Source of the DNA: Bog-473 sp963807775
Lineage (GTDB): Bacteria > Actinomycetota > Acidimicrobiia > Acidimicrobiales > RAAP-2
Direction: 5' to 3'
DNA: 64,000 bases
Assembly: GCA_963807775.1 (NCBI GenBank)
Contig: CAWECY010000002.1
Span: 235,401 to 299,400, forward strand
Shown: piece after piece, positions 55,564 to 63,268 of the stretch
Layout of the letters: every line of letters starts with the position of its first letter
How positions within the stretch are numbered: the first letter of the stretch is position 1
Notes under the pieces: generated by a model
The model's database searches: none
What the model saw: the letters and a program-made list of their open reading frames with translations, nothing else
Told to the model about the DNA's origin: nothing
Program-made: the position numbers and the translations under genes

Positions 55564-56430
55564 TCACAGCTGTCGCAGCACCTGGTCGGCGAAGCGCTGC
55601 ATGCTCTCCAGGGCGTCGCTCGTCCGCGTCCACGGCCGCACCATGATCCGGGTCACGCCGGCGGCCATCAGCGGCTCCACATCCTCAGGCTTGGTGACGT
55701 CGCCGAACAGCGTCACCTGCACCGGCTCGGTCCGACCCACCCGCTCGGCGATCTCGTTGATCCGGGCCAACGACGACGGGACCTGCTCGAGCGTGTGGTT
55801 CATCGGCATCCAGCCCGCGCCGACCGTCGCCGCCCGTCGGAAGGCGGCCGGGCCGTCGCCACCGATCTGGAGCGCCGGCCCTCCGGTTTGCACCGGCTTC
55901 GGCTCGAACGACACCGGTCCGAAGTCGAAGAACTCGCCGTGGAACTCCACCGTGTCCTCGTTCCACAGGCGCCGGCAGACCTCGATGGCCTCGTCCACCC
56001 GGGCGCCGCGGGTGTCGAAGTCGAGGCCCATGGCGTCCCACTCCGCCCGCAGCCAGCTGGCTCCGATGCCGAGTTCCAGCCGCCCCCCGGACAGCAGGTC
56101 CACGGTCGTGGCGGAGCGCGCCGTGAGGAACGGGTGACGCAACCCGATGTTGTAGACGTGCGTGCCGAAGTGGATGCGCTCCGTGCGGGCGGCGAAGAAG
56201 CTCATATAGGAGAACGCGTCGTAAATCGGCACGTCGGGCGGGATCGGCGGGTGCTCCGATCCGTGGTGCGGGCTCCCCTCCGAGGCGTGGGGGATCACGA
56301 CGTGCTCAGGGATCCACACGGACTCGAAGCCGAGCCGGTCTGCCGCCTCCGCGACCTCGACCCAGATCTTCGGGTTGATCGTGCCGAGATGCAGCCCGAA
56401 CTTCAGATCAGCTGCGCTGCTCACGCCCAT
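55564..56430 (-). CDS. LLM class F420-dependent oxidoreductase (TIGR03619-like)
   Basis: 288 residues with LKFGLHLGTINPKIWVEVAEAADRLGFESVWIPEHV, VYNIGLRHPFLTARSATTVDLLSGGRLELGIG, ASWLRAEWDAMGLDFDTRGARVDE and ALQIGGDGPAAFRRAATVGAGWMP, the standard segments of this F420 LLM subgroup. It probably uses coenzyme F420 for hydride transfer in degradation of a hydrophobic compound. It is followed directly by a small hypothetical gene. The second member of the superfamily in the window is at 48399. Confidence 0.9.
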   Translation of the reverse strand: MGVSSAADLKFGLHLGTINPKIWVEVAEAADRLGFESVWIPEHVVIPHASEGSPHHGSEHPPIPPDVPIYDAFSYMSFFAARTERIHFGTHVYNIGLRHPFLTARSATTVDLLSGGRLELGIGASWLRAEWDAMGLDFDTRGARVDEAIEVCRRLWNEDTVEFHGEFFDFGPVSFEPKPVQTGGPALQIGGDGPAAFRRAATVGAGWMPMNHTLEQVPSSLARINEIAERVGRTEPVQVTLFGDVTKPEDVEPLMAAGVTRIMVRPWTRTSDALESMQRFADQVLRQL

Positions 56431-56484
56431 CCCGAACCTCCGTACCGAGTTTCCCTCCGCAGTACTACCCGAGACCTGGCTGCG

Positions 56485-57279
56485 TCAGGCAAATCGCCGG
56501 GCCGCTTCCTCCGCCCGGGCCCGATAGCTCCCGCCGAACAGCACGGTATGGACGAGCAACGGGTACAGCTGGAAGAGCGGGACCCGGTCCTGCCAGCCCG
56601 CGTCCAAGGGCCGAATCTCGCGGTAGGCGGCGAGCAGCGGGTCGGGGACCGAGCCGAAGAGGGCGAGCATGGCCAGGTCCTCCTCGGGGTGGCCGCCATG
56701 GACCGACGGGTCGATCAACCACGAACGGGCGTCGGTCCCGGCGAGCACGTTGCCCCACCACAGGTCGCCGTGCAGGAGCGCCGGACCACCGGGTGGCAGC
56801 AGCTCATCCAGCCGGTCGACGACCATGGCCACCAAGGGTTCGAGACGGCAGCGCCGGGCCAGCTCGATCAGCCGCCCACCGTAGAAACCGGCCCCGTCAG
56901 CGCTCGGCGCCGGATCGACCGGGCAGGCACCGATCCACGACGAGCCTCCACCCCACTGCGGAGTAGCGGCACAGTGCAGCACGGCCAGCGACCGTCCGAG
57001 CGACTCGTCGTGGCCGGCACCCCTCGGCATCTGCGCGACCGCGGTCGTCACCAAAAGGCCGTCCTCCGTGTGCACCACGTCGGGCACGGGCGGCGCCCCC
57101 CGCATCGCAGCCAGTTGGCGCAGACCGTCGGATTCGTCCCGCACCCCCGGGCCGATCTTGGCCACCAAGCTGCGTCCGCCAGCCTGGACCAGCCAGGCCT
57201 GGCCACCGAGTGGGCTGACGTCGCTGATGGGGCCGACCGCCCGAGCGAGGGTCGTCTGCCATTCAATCGGCACGGCCAC
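56485..57279 (-). CDS. Fructosamine kinase family protein (phosphotransferase)
   Basis: The 264-residue kinase-like protein has GGRSLVAKIGPG (ATP-binding Lys), the catalytic loop LLHGDLWWGNVLAG (H-G-D-x-W-x-x-N) and the metal-binding LIDPSVHGGHPEEDLAML, which together define the fructosamine-3-kinase/ketosamine kinase family. These phosphorylate glycated amines so that they break down. The family length is about 290, so this is near complete. It is divergent from the hydrolase at 57316 with 36 bp between starts. Confidence 0.88.
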   Translation of the reverse strand: MAVPIEWQTTLARAVGPISDVSPLGGQAWLVQAGGRSLVAKIGPGVRDESDGLRQLAAMRGAPPVPDVVHTEDGLLVTTAVAQMPRGAGHDESLGRSLAVLHCAATPQWGGGSSWIGACPVDPAPSADGAGFYGGRLIELARRCRLEPLVAMVVDRLDELLPPGGPALLHGDLWWGNVLAGTDARSWLIDPSVHGGHPEEDLAMLALFGSVPDPLLAAYREIRPLDAGWQDRVPLFQLYPLLVHTVLFGGSYRARAEEAARRFA

Positions 57280-57315
57280 GCCTCACTCTTGCATCGCGTC
57301 GACCATGATGGCCCC

Positions 57316-57900
57316 GTGGCACGCTCGCGATCCCGACCGGCGGCCGGCCTGATCCTCACCCCGGGTGCCAGCGCAGGGCGCGAGCAAAGCGGACTCGTCG
57401 CCATAGACCAGGCAGTGACGGCCGTCGGGATCACGGTCGAGCGGGTCGAGTTCCCGGGCCAGGCCGCCGGGAAGCGCCGCACCGACCCGCCCGCCGTCTG
57501 CATCGATACGGTGCGGTCCGCCAGTACGACTCTGGCGGACCGACTCGGCGTCGACATGAGCCGCATCGCCGTCGGTGGGCGTTCGTTCGGCGCGCGGATG
57601 TGCTCCATGGCGGTGGCTGAGGGGCTGCCGGCGGCGGCGCTCGTACTCGTCAGCTACCCGCTGCACCCGCCGGGGCGGCCGGAGCGGCTGCGCACGGAGC
57701 ACTTCCCCGAGCTGCGCCTGCCGTGCCTCTTCGTGTCCGGCCGCCGTGATGCCTTCGCCACGCCCGAGGAGCTCGAGCGTGAGACGTCGGCCATCCCCGG
57801 CCCCGTTACTCGGACGTTCGTGGACGGCGACCACTCGTTGCGCAGGGCCGAGGCCGAGGTCGGCGAGATCGTGGCGGCGTGGCTGGCCGCCTTGCGCTGA
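57316..57900 (+). CDS. Alpha/beta hydrolase of the KANL3/Tex30 (dienelactone hydrolase-like) type
   Basis: The 194-residue small hydrolase starts at GTG 57316 (no nearby ATG in frame). AGLILTPGASAGREQSGL is the first strand and oxyanion region, IAVGGRSFGARMCSMAV the nucleophile elbow (G-R-S-F-G), PCLFVSGRRDAFATPEEL the Asp strand, and FVDGDHSLRRAEAEVGEIVAAWL the His segment. Members of this group are predicted hydrolases without defined substrates. It is followed by a 94-bp gap carrying the operator palindrome of the SPFH operon. Confidence 0.82.
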   Translation: MARSRSRPAAGLILTPGASAGREQSGLVAIDQAVTAVGITVERVEFPGQAAGKRRTDPPAVCIDTVRSASTTLADRLGVDMSRIAVGGRSFGARMCSMAVAEGLPAAALVLVSYPLHPPGRPERLRTEHFPELRLPCLFVSGRRDAFATPEELERETSAIPGPVTRTFVDGDHSLRRAEAEVGEIVAAWLAALR

Positions 57901-57945
57901 GCGGCCTACGCGTGGGCTGACCCGGAAAGGGTCTGTTCAAGGGCG

Positions 57946-57980
57946 CCACAATGTGATATCACTTTAATATCACATTGTGG
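57946..57980. promoter_or_regulatory. Long perfect inverted repeat (operator) of the SPFH operon
   Basis: Arms of 14 bp, CCACAATGTGATAT (57946-57959) and ATATCACATTGTGG (57967-57980), separated by CACTTTA. The left half also contains the 10-bp palindrome GTGATATCAC. It ends 14 bp before the ATG at 57995, so a bound protein would block transcription or translation. The small ribbon-helix-helix protein in the same operon is the likely binder. Confidence 0.7.
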
Positions 57981-57994
57981 AAGGAGCACCCATC

Positions 57995-58897
57995 ATGAGC
58001 ACGAGCACCGTCGCCGCTCAGCCTGTCGGGCACCAAGGGGCCCGAGTCGAGATCACGCAACGTCCCGCCCTGGCCCTCAACGGATGGTTCGGGGTGATCC
58101 TCCTGTTCGCCTGCGGAGGGGGCGCCTATCTCGCCGTGGCCCAGCGCGCCGGCTGGATCCTCTGGCTCCCTATCCTCGTCTTCGTCCTGGTCATCGCATC
58201 GCTGGCCGTCGTGCCGCCGGGCCAGACCTCGGTGATCCAGTTCTTCGGCAGCTACGTCGGCACGGTGACCCGGCCCGGCTTCTGGTGGGTGCTGCCGCTG
58301 ACCAAGCGGCGCGGCGTCAGCGTCCGGGTGCGCAACTTCGAGACGGGCCACCTGAAGGTGAACGACGCCGACGGCAACCCCGTCGAGATCGCCGCCATCG
58401 TCGTCTGGCAGGTCGTCGACACCGCCAAGTCGACCTACGCCGTCGAGAACTACACCAACTTCATCACCGTGCAGGCCGAGTCGGCGCTGCGGCACGTCGC
58501 CACGAGCCACCCCTACGACGACACCACTGACGCCGGGACGTCACTGCGGGGCTCGACCGACATCGTGGCGGCCGAGCTGGCGCACGAGGTGGCGGACAAG
58601 GTGGCGGTGGCCGGTATCGAGATCGTCGAGGTCCGGATTTCGCACCTGGCCTACGCGCAGGAGATCGCCCAGGCGATGCTGCGCCGCCAGCAGGCCAACG
58701 CCGTCGTCGCCGCCCGGGGCCGCATTGTCGAGGGCGCCGTCGGCATGGTCGAGATGGCGCTCAACCGTTTGAGCGAGGGCGGCGTGGTGTCGCTCGACGA
58801 GGAGCGCACGGCCAGCATGGTGAGCAACCTCATGGTGGTCCTGTGTAGCGACCAGCCGCCGTCGCCCGTCGTGAACGCCGGTTCGCTCTATACGTGA
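57995..58897 (+). CDS. SPFH/Band 7 domain membrane protein
   Basis: 300 residues. Two hydrophobic segments near the N-terminus (about 30-50 WFGVILLFACGGGAYLAVA and 56-78 ILWLPILVFVLVIASLAVV) form a hairpin anchor, followed by VVPPGQTSVIQFFGSYVGTVTRPGFWWVLPL, the Band 7 start, EIAAIVVWQVVDTAKSTYAVENY, and an Ala/Glu-rich coiled helix (ELAHEVADKVAVAGIEIVEVRISHLAYAQEIAQAML). It resembles stomatin/flotillin-like scaffolds that oligomerise at membranes. The ATG at 57995 follows GGAAGGAG; an in-frame GTG at 57977 lies inside the operator. It is coupled by GTGA overlap to the ribbon-helix-helix gene. Confidence 0.9.
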   Translation: MSTSTVAAQPVGHQGARVEITQRPALALNGWFGVILLFACGGGAYLAVAQRAGWILWLPILVFVLVIASLAVVPPGQTSVIQFFGSYVGTVTRPGFWWVLPLTKRRGVSVRVRNFETGHLKVNDADGNPVEIAAIVVWQVVDTAKSTYAVENYTNFITVQAESALRHVATSHPYDDTTDAGTSLRGSTDIVAAELAHEVADKVAVAGIEIVEVRISHLAYAQEIAQAMLRRQQANAVVAARGRIVEGAVGMVEMALNRLSEGGVVSLDEERTASMVSNLMVVLCSDQPPSPVVNAGSLYT

Positions 58898-59094
58898 GCG
58901 AGCGCCGGCAGGTCCTGCTCCGCATCGACCCGGCGGTCCATGACGCGATCGTGCGCTGGGCCGACGACGAGCTGCGCAGCGTCAACGCCCAGGTCGAGAT
59001 GATCCTGCGGCGGGCGCTGGCCGACGCCGGCCGCCTGCCCAAGCAGGTGGCGCCGCTCCCTCGTCGAGGGCGGCCTCGGGCGGCGAGCGAGTAA
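58894..59094 (+). CDS. Small ribbon-helix-helix (Arc/CopG-like) protein
   Basis: 66 residues: QVLLRIDPAVHDAIVRWADDELRSVNAQVEMILRRALADAGR is a ribbon-helix-helix unit (short strand LLRID, then two helices), followed by a basic Pro/Arg tail. Such proteins bind palindromes as dimers or tetramers, usually their own operator. The only strong palindrome nearby is that at 57946, making autoregulation likely. In many actinobacteria a similar small gene accompanies an SPFH gene. GTG start overlaps the SPFH stop (GTGA). Confidence 0.85.
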   Translation: MSERRQVLLRIDPAVHDAIVRWADDELRSVNAQVEMILRRALADAGRLPKQVAPLPRRGRPRAASE

Positions 59095-59354
59095 TCGGTG
59101 CCGGGTGGTGACTTACGACCGTCCTCGCCGTCTTTGCAACACGATGAGAGGCGCTATCAGGGCCCCGGCAGGGCCGGGACCTGGCCCATTATGGATGGCG
59201 ACGCGTTCGCCACGGCAGCGTCAAGGGTCCACTTCGTCGGCCTGCGGCCGCCCTTTGACCCTGCCTTCCTTGGTGGAAGTGACCCGCAGAAACCCGACGT
59301 CCCAAAAAAACTCTCGCACCACCGCGCACACCCCCGACGACCGTTCACCCCTCG

Positions 59355-60614
59355 ATGGGGTCTACCAACACCACCAACACCACCACCACCACCACCACCA
59401 CCACCGCCGCCGCCACCACCGCCACCGGGCTCACCTTCGACGTGCCGACGCTCGGGCTCTCCGAAGTGGCCGCCATGTCCACTGACGAGCTCAAAGAGGT
59501 GCTCACCGAGTCGGCCACGGCCCAGGCCGCCCTGGCGGGCCTCATCGCGCTGGCCCTGGCCGAGCTGGCGCGGCGCCAGGGCTTCCGCGACGACGGCGCC
59601 ACCTCGGTCGAGGCCTGGATGGTGGAGCGCACCGGGGTGGGCCCCTCCAGCGCCCGCACCTTGGCCCGGGTCGGCGAGGACCTCTTCGACCTGCCGCACC
59701 TGAGCGGGGCGCTGTGCAGCGGGGCCCTGCCCTTGGACAAGGTGCGCACCGTGGCCGGGGTGGCCACCCCCGAGACCGACGCCGCCTGGGCCGCCGCCGC
59801 GGCCGAGCACTCGGTGCGTGACCTGGCCGAACTGGTGCGCACGCAGCGTCCCCCCACCCGAGAGGACTCAGACAAGGAGCACGAGACCCGCTCGGTGCGC
59901 TTCAACGAGGCGACGCGCACCATGACGGCGGGGCTGCCCGCCGAGTCCTTCGCCGAGGTGCGGGCGTGCCTCGAGGCCCGGGCCAAGGCCATCCCCTCCG
60001 ACGGCGAGACGCCGTGGGACCAGCGCCTGGCCGACGCCTTGGTGTCCTTGGTGCGCTCAGGCGGTGACGCCCAGGCTGGCCCGTCGCGCTCGCCCTACAT
60101 CGTGGTCGCCCACGCCCCCCTCGACACCGTGCTCGGCGACGCGGAGCGCTGCGGCGAGCTCGAACGGGGCGGGCTGATCAGCGCGGATGTGGTGCGGCGC
60201 CTGGCCTGTGAGGCCCGGGTCATCGTGGCCCTCGACGACGACGCCGGCCACACCGTCTACGAGGGGCACCAGAGCCGAGACGCCACGCCCACCCAGCGCC
60301 GTGAGCTGATGCGCCGAGACCGCCACTGTCGCTTCCCGGGCTGTCGCCATGTGCTCTTCACCGTGGCGCACCACGTGCGCTTTTGGAGCCCACCTGAGCG
60401 CGGCCCGACCGACATGGACAATTTGGCCCTGATGTGCAGATACCACCACGACCTGATCCACAGCTCCACGGTGGGCTGGCGCGTCCGCGGGGACCCCAAC
60501 GTCGAGCTCACCTTCACCAGCCCGAGCGGGCGGGTCACGACCTCGCGCCCCTCACCGCTGTGGACCAGGGTGACGGCGCCCGAAGCGCGGGTGCGGCCGC
60601 GGGATGAGGGTTAG
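59355..60614 (+). CDS. DUF222/HNH endonuclease domain protein (13E12 repeat family)
   Basis: 419 residues. A Thr/Ala low-complexity N-terminus (encoded by ACC repeats) precedes the DUF222 domain (AQAALAGLIALALAELARRQG; ATSVEAWMVERTGVGPSSAR; GALCSGALPLDKVRTVAGVA) and a C-terminal HNH nuclease (TQRRELMRRDRHCRFPGC, VAHHVRFWSPPERGPTDMDN, LMCRYHHDLIHSS). The two Cys and the H-H/N/H residues are present, so it may be catalytically competent. Multi-copy DUF222/HNH proteins are typical of actinobacteria and often behave as mobile or repeat-associated genes. Its stop overlaps the convergent esterase stop. Confidence 0.92.
   Translation: MGSTNTTNTTTTTTTTTAAATTATGLTFDVPTLGLSEVAAMSTDELKEVLTESATAQAALAGLIALALAELARRQGFRDDGATSVEAWMVERTGVGPSSARTLARVGEDLFDLPHLSGALCSGALPLDKVRTVAGVATPETDAAWAAAAAEHSVRDLAELVRTQRPPTREDSDKEHETRSVRFNEATRTMTAGLPAESFAEVRACLEARAKAIPSDGETPWDQRLADALVSLVRSGGDAQAGPSRSPYIVVAHAPLDTVLGDAERCGELERGGLISADVVRRLACEARVIVALDDDAGHTVYEGHQSRDATPTQRRELMRRDRHCRFPGCRHVLFTVAHHVRFWSPPERGPTDMDNLALMCRYHHDLIHSSTVGWRVRGDPNVELTFTSPSGRVTTSRPSPLWTRVTAPEARVRPRDEG
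59363..59425. repeat. ACC/GCC trinucleotide repeat at the start of the HNH gene
   Basis: A run of mostly ACC then GCC triplets encodes the TNTTNTTTTTTTTTAAATTAT stretch (Asn interruptions). A slippage-prone tract. Confidence 0.7.
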
Positions 60615-61711
60615 TCGTCCTTCTCGAGATGCACGAGCAGGCGCGCCACGTTCAACGGTGGAGCGTCGGCAACCAGGTTGTGCACGAACGCCCGGATGTG
60701 CTGGAACGACTCGCGGCTTTTGGCGGCCCAGGGCATCAGGATCTGGAAGACGTGGAACATTCCCTCGAATTCATGGGCGTGGGTGGGCACGCCCGCGTGT
60801 CGGAGCCGCGCGGCGTAGCGCCGTATCGGGTCGCGGAACATCTCGTCGGCACCCCAGCTGACGCTCGTTGGGGGGAAGCCCTTGAGGTCTGCGTCCAGCG
60901 GCGAGATGCGGTCGCTCGAGGCGTCGGCCCCGTGCAGATATGCAGCCGTGGGGATGTTCCAGGGCAGCACATCGAGGTGGGCGTTCTCGGTGACCGAGGG
61001 CTCGTCGAGGCGCAGGTCGACCTCAGGGGAGAAGAGGATCAGTCCGGCGGGCCGGACCGGCTCGAGGTGGTCCGGCATGGAGAGGAGCACAGTGTTGGCC
61101 AGCCCGCCGCCGCCGGAGTCACCCGCGAGGAAGATTCGCTCGGGCGGCACACCGAGGTCGAGCATCTTGGCGTAGATGGCGGAGGCGTCCTCCGCTCCCG
61201 CCGGGTATGGGAACTCGGGCGCCAGGCGGTAGTCGGCCACGAAGACAGCGCACCCGGTGTCCCGGCAGACCCGCGCTGTGAAGAACGCGTACATGTTGGG
61301 GGACGTGCCGATGTAACCGCCTCCATGCAAGTAGAGCATCACGCCCACCGGATCGATGTGCCGCGGGATGTAGAGGATGCCCGGTACTCCTCCAAGTTCG
61401 ATTTGGTGACTCGACACGTCGAGGGAATTCACGAAGGGCGGCATGATCCGTTGGCAGATCTCATCGAGGATGAGTTCGACCGAACGGAACTCCGGGATGG
61501 GTAGGGAAGACGTGTAACCCATGAAGGAGCGGATGAACTCGCGGGTGACCGATACAGCGAAGTTCGATGGGAGCGACGAGACGCCCTCCCAGGGCCGGCG
61601 GAAGGGCACACGAGCCAGGGACACCGCGGCCTCTTGAGCCAACAGAAGCACGTCGAGCGCCGCGATGGGTGCCGGTGCCGTCTCCACCTCTGGGCGGTTG
61701 CCCATTGCCAT
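60611..61711 (-). CDS. Alpha/beta hydrolase, hormone-sensitive lipase family
   Basis: The 366-residue esterase has MLYLHGGGYIGTSPNMY (HGGG oxyanion), FVADYRLAPEFPYPAGAED, the nucleophile elbow FLAGDSGGGGLANT (Ser in G-D-S-G-G), then SWGADEMFRDP (Asp) and FEGMFHVFQ (His). An extra N-terminal about 90 residues (helical, VSLARVPFRRPWEG) precede the fold. ATG 61711 is used, with AGGAAAGGAAACGACCC before it; a long in-frame stretch upstream has no similarity. The stop at 60611 overlaps the HNH stop. Third HSL-type enzyme in the window. Confidence 0.9.
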   Translation of the reverse strand: MAMGNRPEVETAPAPIAALDVLLLAQEAAVSLARVPFRRPWEGVSSLPSNFAVSVTREFIRSFMGYTSSLPIPEFRSVELILDEICQRIMPPFVNSLDVSSHQIELGGVPGILYIPRHIDPVGVMLYLHGGGYIGTSPNMYAFFTARVCRDTGCAVFVADYRLAPEFPYPAGAEDASAIYAKMLDLGVPPERIFLAGDSGGGGLANTVLLSMPDHLEPVRPAGLILFSPEVDLRLDEPSVTENAHLDVLPWNIPTAAYLHGADASSDRISPLDADLKGFPPTSVSWGADEMFRDPIRRYAARLRHAGVPTHAHEFEGMFHVFQILMPWAAKSRESFQHIRAFVHNLVADAPPLNVARLLVHLEKDD

Positions 61712-61842
61712 GGGTCGTTTCCTTTCCTCTGGTGTCTTGTCGGCCGGTGCCTGCTCTGGCCACACCAGGCTACGTGGGCGAGTCGGGGATACTCCTGGCC
61801 GGGCGCCGCGGCACCGACACCGACGTATTCGTCCATCGCCGC

Positions 61843-62565
61843 TCAGGCGCTCGACGCGATCCGTTCGAGCAGGTCCGCCGTCTCCGCCGGCGCCGCCAGC
61901 ATCATGTCGTGACCGCACGACAGCTGGTGCGTCTCCCACCCGCCGACGACCGCGGTGTCGTAGAAGCGCTGGAGGCTGGGCAGCGGGGGATCCGTGTGGG
62001 CGACGTAGACCTTGCGCAAACGGGCCAGCGGAGCCGGGTCGAACTCAGTCGGCTCCACCTGGCAGCGGAAGGGAAAGTCGGTGAGACGTGGCCCGACCCA
62101 CGACCGCAGCGCGGCGTCTCGGACGCCCCACTGCTCCAGGAACTCGTCGGTGGCCGGCAGGTACCAGCCCTCACCCTGTTCAGCCACCAACGTCCGGTAG
62201 CGGTCGCCCGTCTCGGTCGGCTCCACGTCCAGCAGGCACTGCCCCGGTGCCGTCACGAAAGCCCCCAGGTAGACCACCGACGCCAGCCGGTCCCCCTCGC
62301 GCTCGGCCAGCGGCCCTGCCAGCACGCCCGCGTAGCTGTGCAGGACCAGGTGGATGTCGTGCAGGTCCTCGAACCAGAGCAGCTCGGCCAGGTCGTCGAC
62401 ATGGGTGGATACCCCGATGTCCGGCGTGAGCTCGGCGCGGCGGTCTCCCTGCCCGGTCAACGTCGGCGTGTGCACGTCGTGCCCGCGGGCGGACAGACGC
62501 GTCCGCACATCGCGCCAGCACCACCCGCCGTGCATGGCCCCGTGGACGAGGATGAATGTGGCCAC
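61843..62565 (-). CDS. Alpha/beta hydrolase (EstC/hydroxynitrile lyase-like)
   Basis: 240 residues starting TFILVHGAMHGGWCWRDV, the H-G-A-x-H-G-x-W-x-W beginning of the hydroxynitrile lyase/salicylate esterase group. VLHSYAGVLAG is the nucleophile elbow (H-S-Y-A-G), AHTDPPLP gives the acid region, and LSCGHDMMLAAP the terminal His. Many soil bacteria use such enzymes as small esterases. It is transcribed apart from the esterase at 60611 (132 bp gap) and 59 bp downstream of the TetR gene. Confidence 0.87.
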   Translation of the reverse strand: MATFILVHGAMHGGWCWRDVRTRLSARGHDVHTPTLTGQGDRRAELTPDIGVSTHVDDLAELLWFEDLHDIHLVLHSYAGVLAGPLAEREGDRLASVVYLGAFVTAPGQCLLDVEPTETGDRYRTLVAEQGEGWYLPATDEFLEQWGVRDAALRSWVGPRLTDFPFRCQVEPTEFDPAPLARLRKVYVAHTDPPLPSLQRFYDTAVVGGWETHQLSCGHDMMLAAPAETADLLERIASSA

Positions 62566-62623
62566 CTCGACTCGACTCCCTCCCCGAGTTGGACGCTCCG
62601 AAACCGGAACACTACGGAGGGCG

Positions 62624-63190
62624 TCAGGCGCTGGCCAGGGTCAACGTCTCGCGCAGCGCGCGGTAGCCAGCTGAGGTGCGATGCACGAACTCGTTGTCGC
62701 GCGCCACCTCGCCGCGCTGGAGCCAGGTCAGCACCGCCTCGACCAGCCAGGAGAAGAGGACCTCGGCCCGCCAGGCGTCGAGCACCTCGTCGCCGGTGTC
62801 GAGCTCGCTCAGCTGGCGCACCACGTCGACCGACACGGACCGGATGTCAGCGGCGTAGGCGGCGAACTGGGGCTCGCGGGCGGCGTGGCGCCACAGCAGG
62901 GTGAAGGCGGCCGGGTCCTCCCGGGCCACCGTCAGCAGCGTCCGGGGCCCGAGCCCCTCGTGGGTGGGTAGGGCCAGCTCACGACGCAACTCTTCGCCCA
63001 GCTGGTCGAAGACCTGTTGGAGGATGCAGCGGTAGAGGTCTTCCTTCGACTCGAAGTGCCGGTAGACGATGAGCTTGGTCACCCCGCACTCGGCGGCCAC
63101 GTCGTCCATGGAGGTGTCGGAGAACCCGGCCGCGGCGAAGGCCCGAGCTGCGCCCGAGAGGATGGCGACCCGTCGCTCGGCGCGGGGCAG
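62624..63190 (-). CDS. TetR-family transcriptional regulator, probably CTG start
   Basis: The HTH reads ILSGAARAFAAAGFSDTSMDDVAAECGVTKLIVYRHFESKEDLYR, complete TetR type, followed by a C-terminal effector domain (FTLLWRHAAREPQFAAYAADIRS; LFSWLVEAVLTWLQRGE). The only ATG in frame (63109) would remove the first HTH helix. No ATG, GTG or TTG exists between the upstream in-frame stop and that ATG. A CTG at 63190, 7 nt after GAAGG, gives a normal 188-residue TetR, and I propose it as the start; a hidden frame break is the alternative. It is divergent from the gene at 63269, with a palindromic site between. Confidence 0.82.
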   Translation of the reverse strand: MPRAERRVAILSGAARAFAAAGFSDTSMDDVAAECGVTKLIVYRHFESKEDLYRCILQQVFDQLGEELRRELALPTHEGLGPRTLLTVAREDPAAFTLLWRHAAREPQFAAYAADIRSVSVDVVRQLSELDTGDEVLDAWRAEVLFSWLVEAVLTWLQRGEVARDNEFVHRTSAGYRALRETLTLASA

Positions 63191-63207
63191 GAGTTTGCCT
63201 TCGATCT

Positions 63208-63227
63208 GTATACGTGCGAGTGTATAC
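63208..63227. promoter_or_regulatory. Operator-like GTATAC pair between TetR and the divergent gene
   Basis: Two GTATAC hexamers (63208-63213 and 63222-63227) separated by 8 bp lie in the 78-bp gap between the starts of the TetR gene and the gene at 63269, the usual place for a TetR operator controlling both. Confidence 0.55.
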
Positions 63228-63268
63228 CAGAGAGTTCACACCGACCTGAAGAAGGGGAGGACCTGCCC

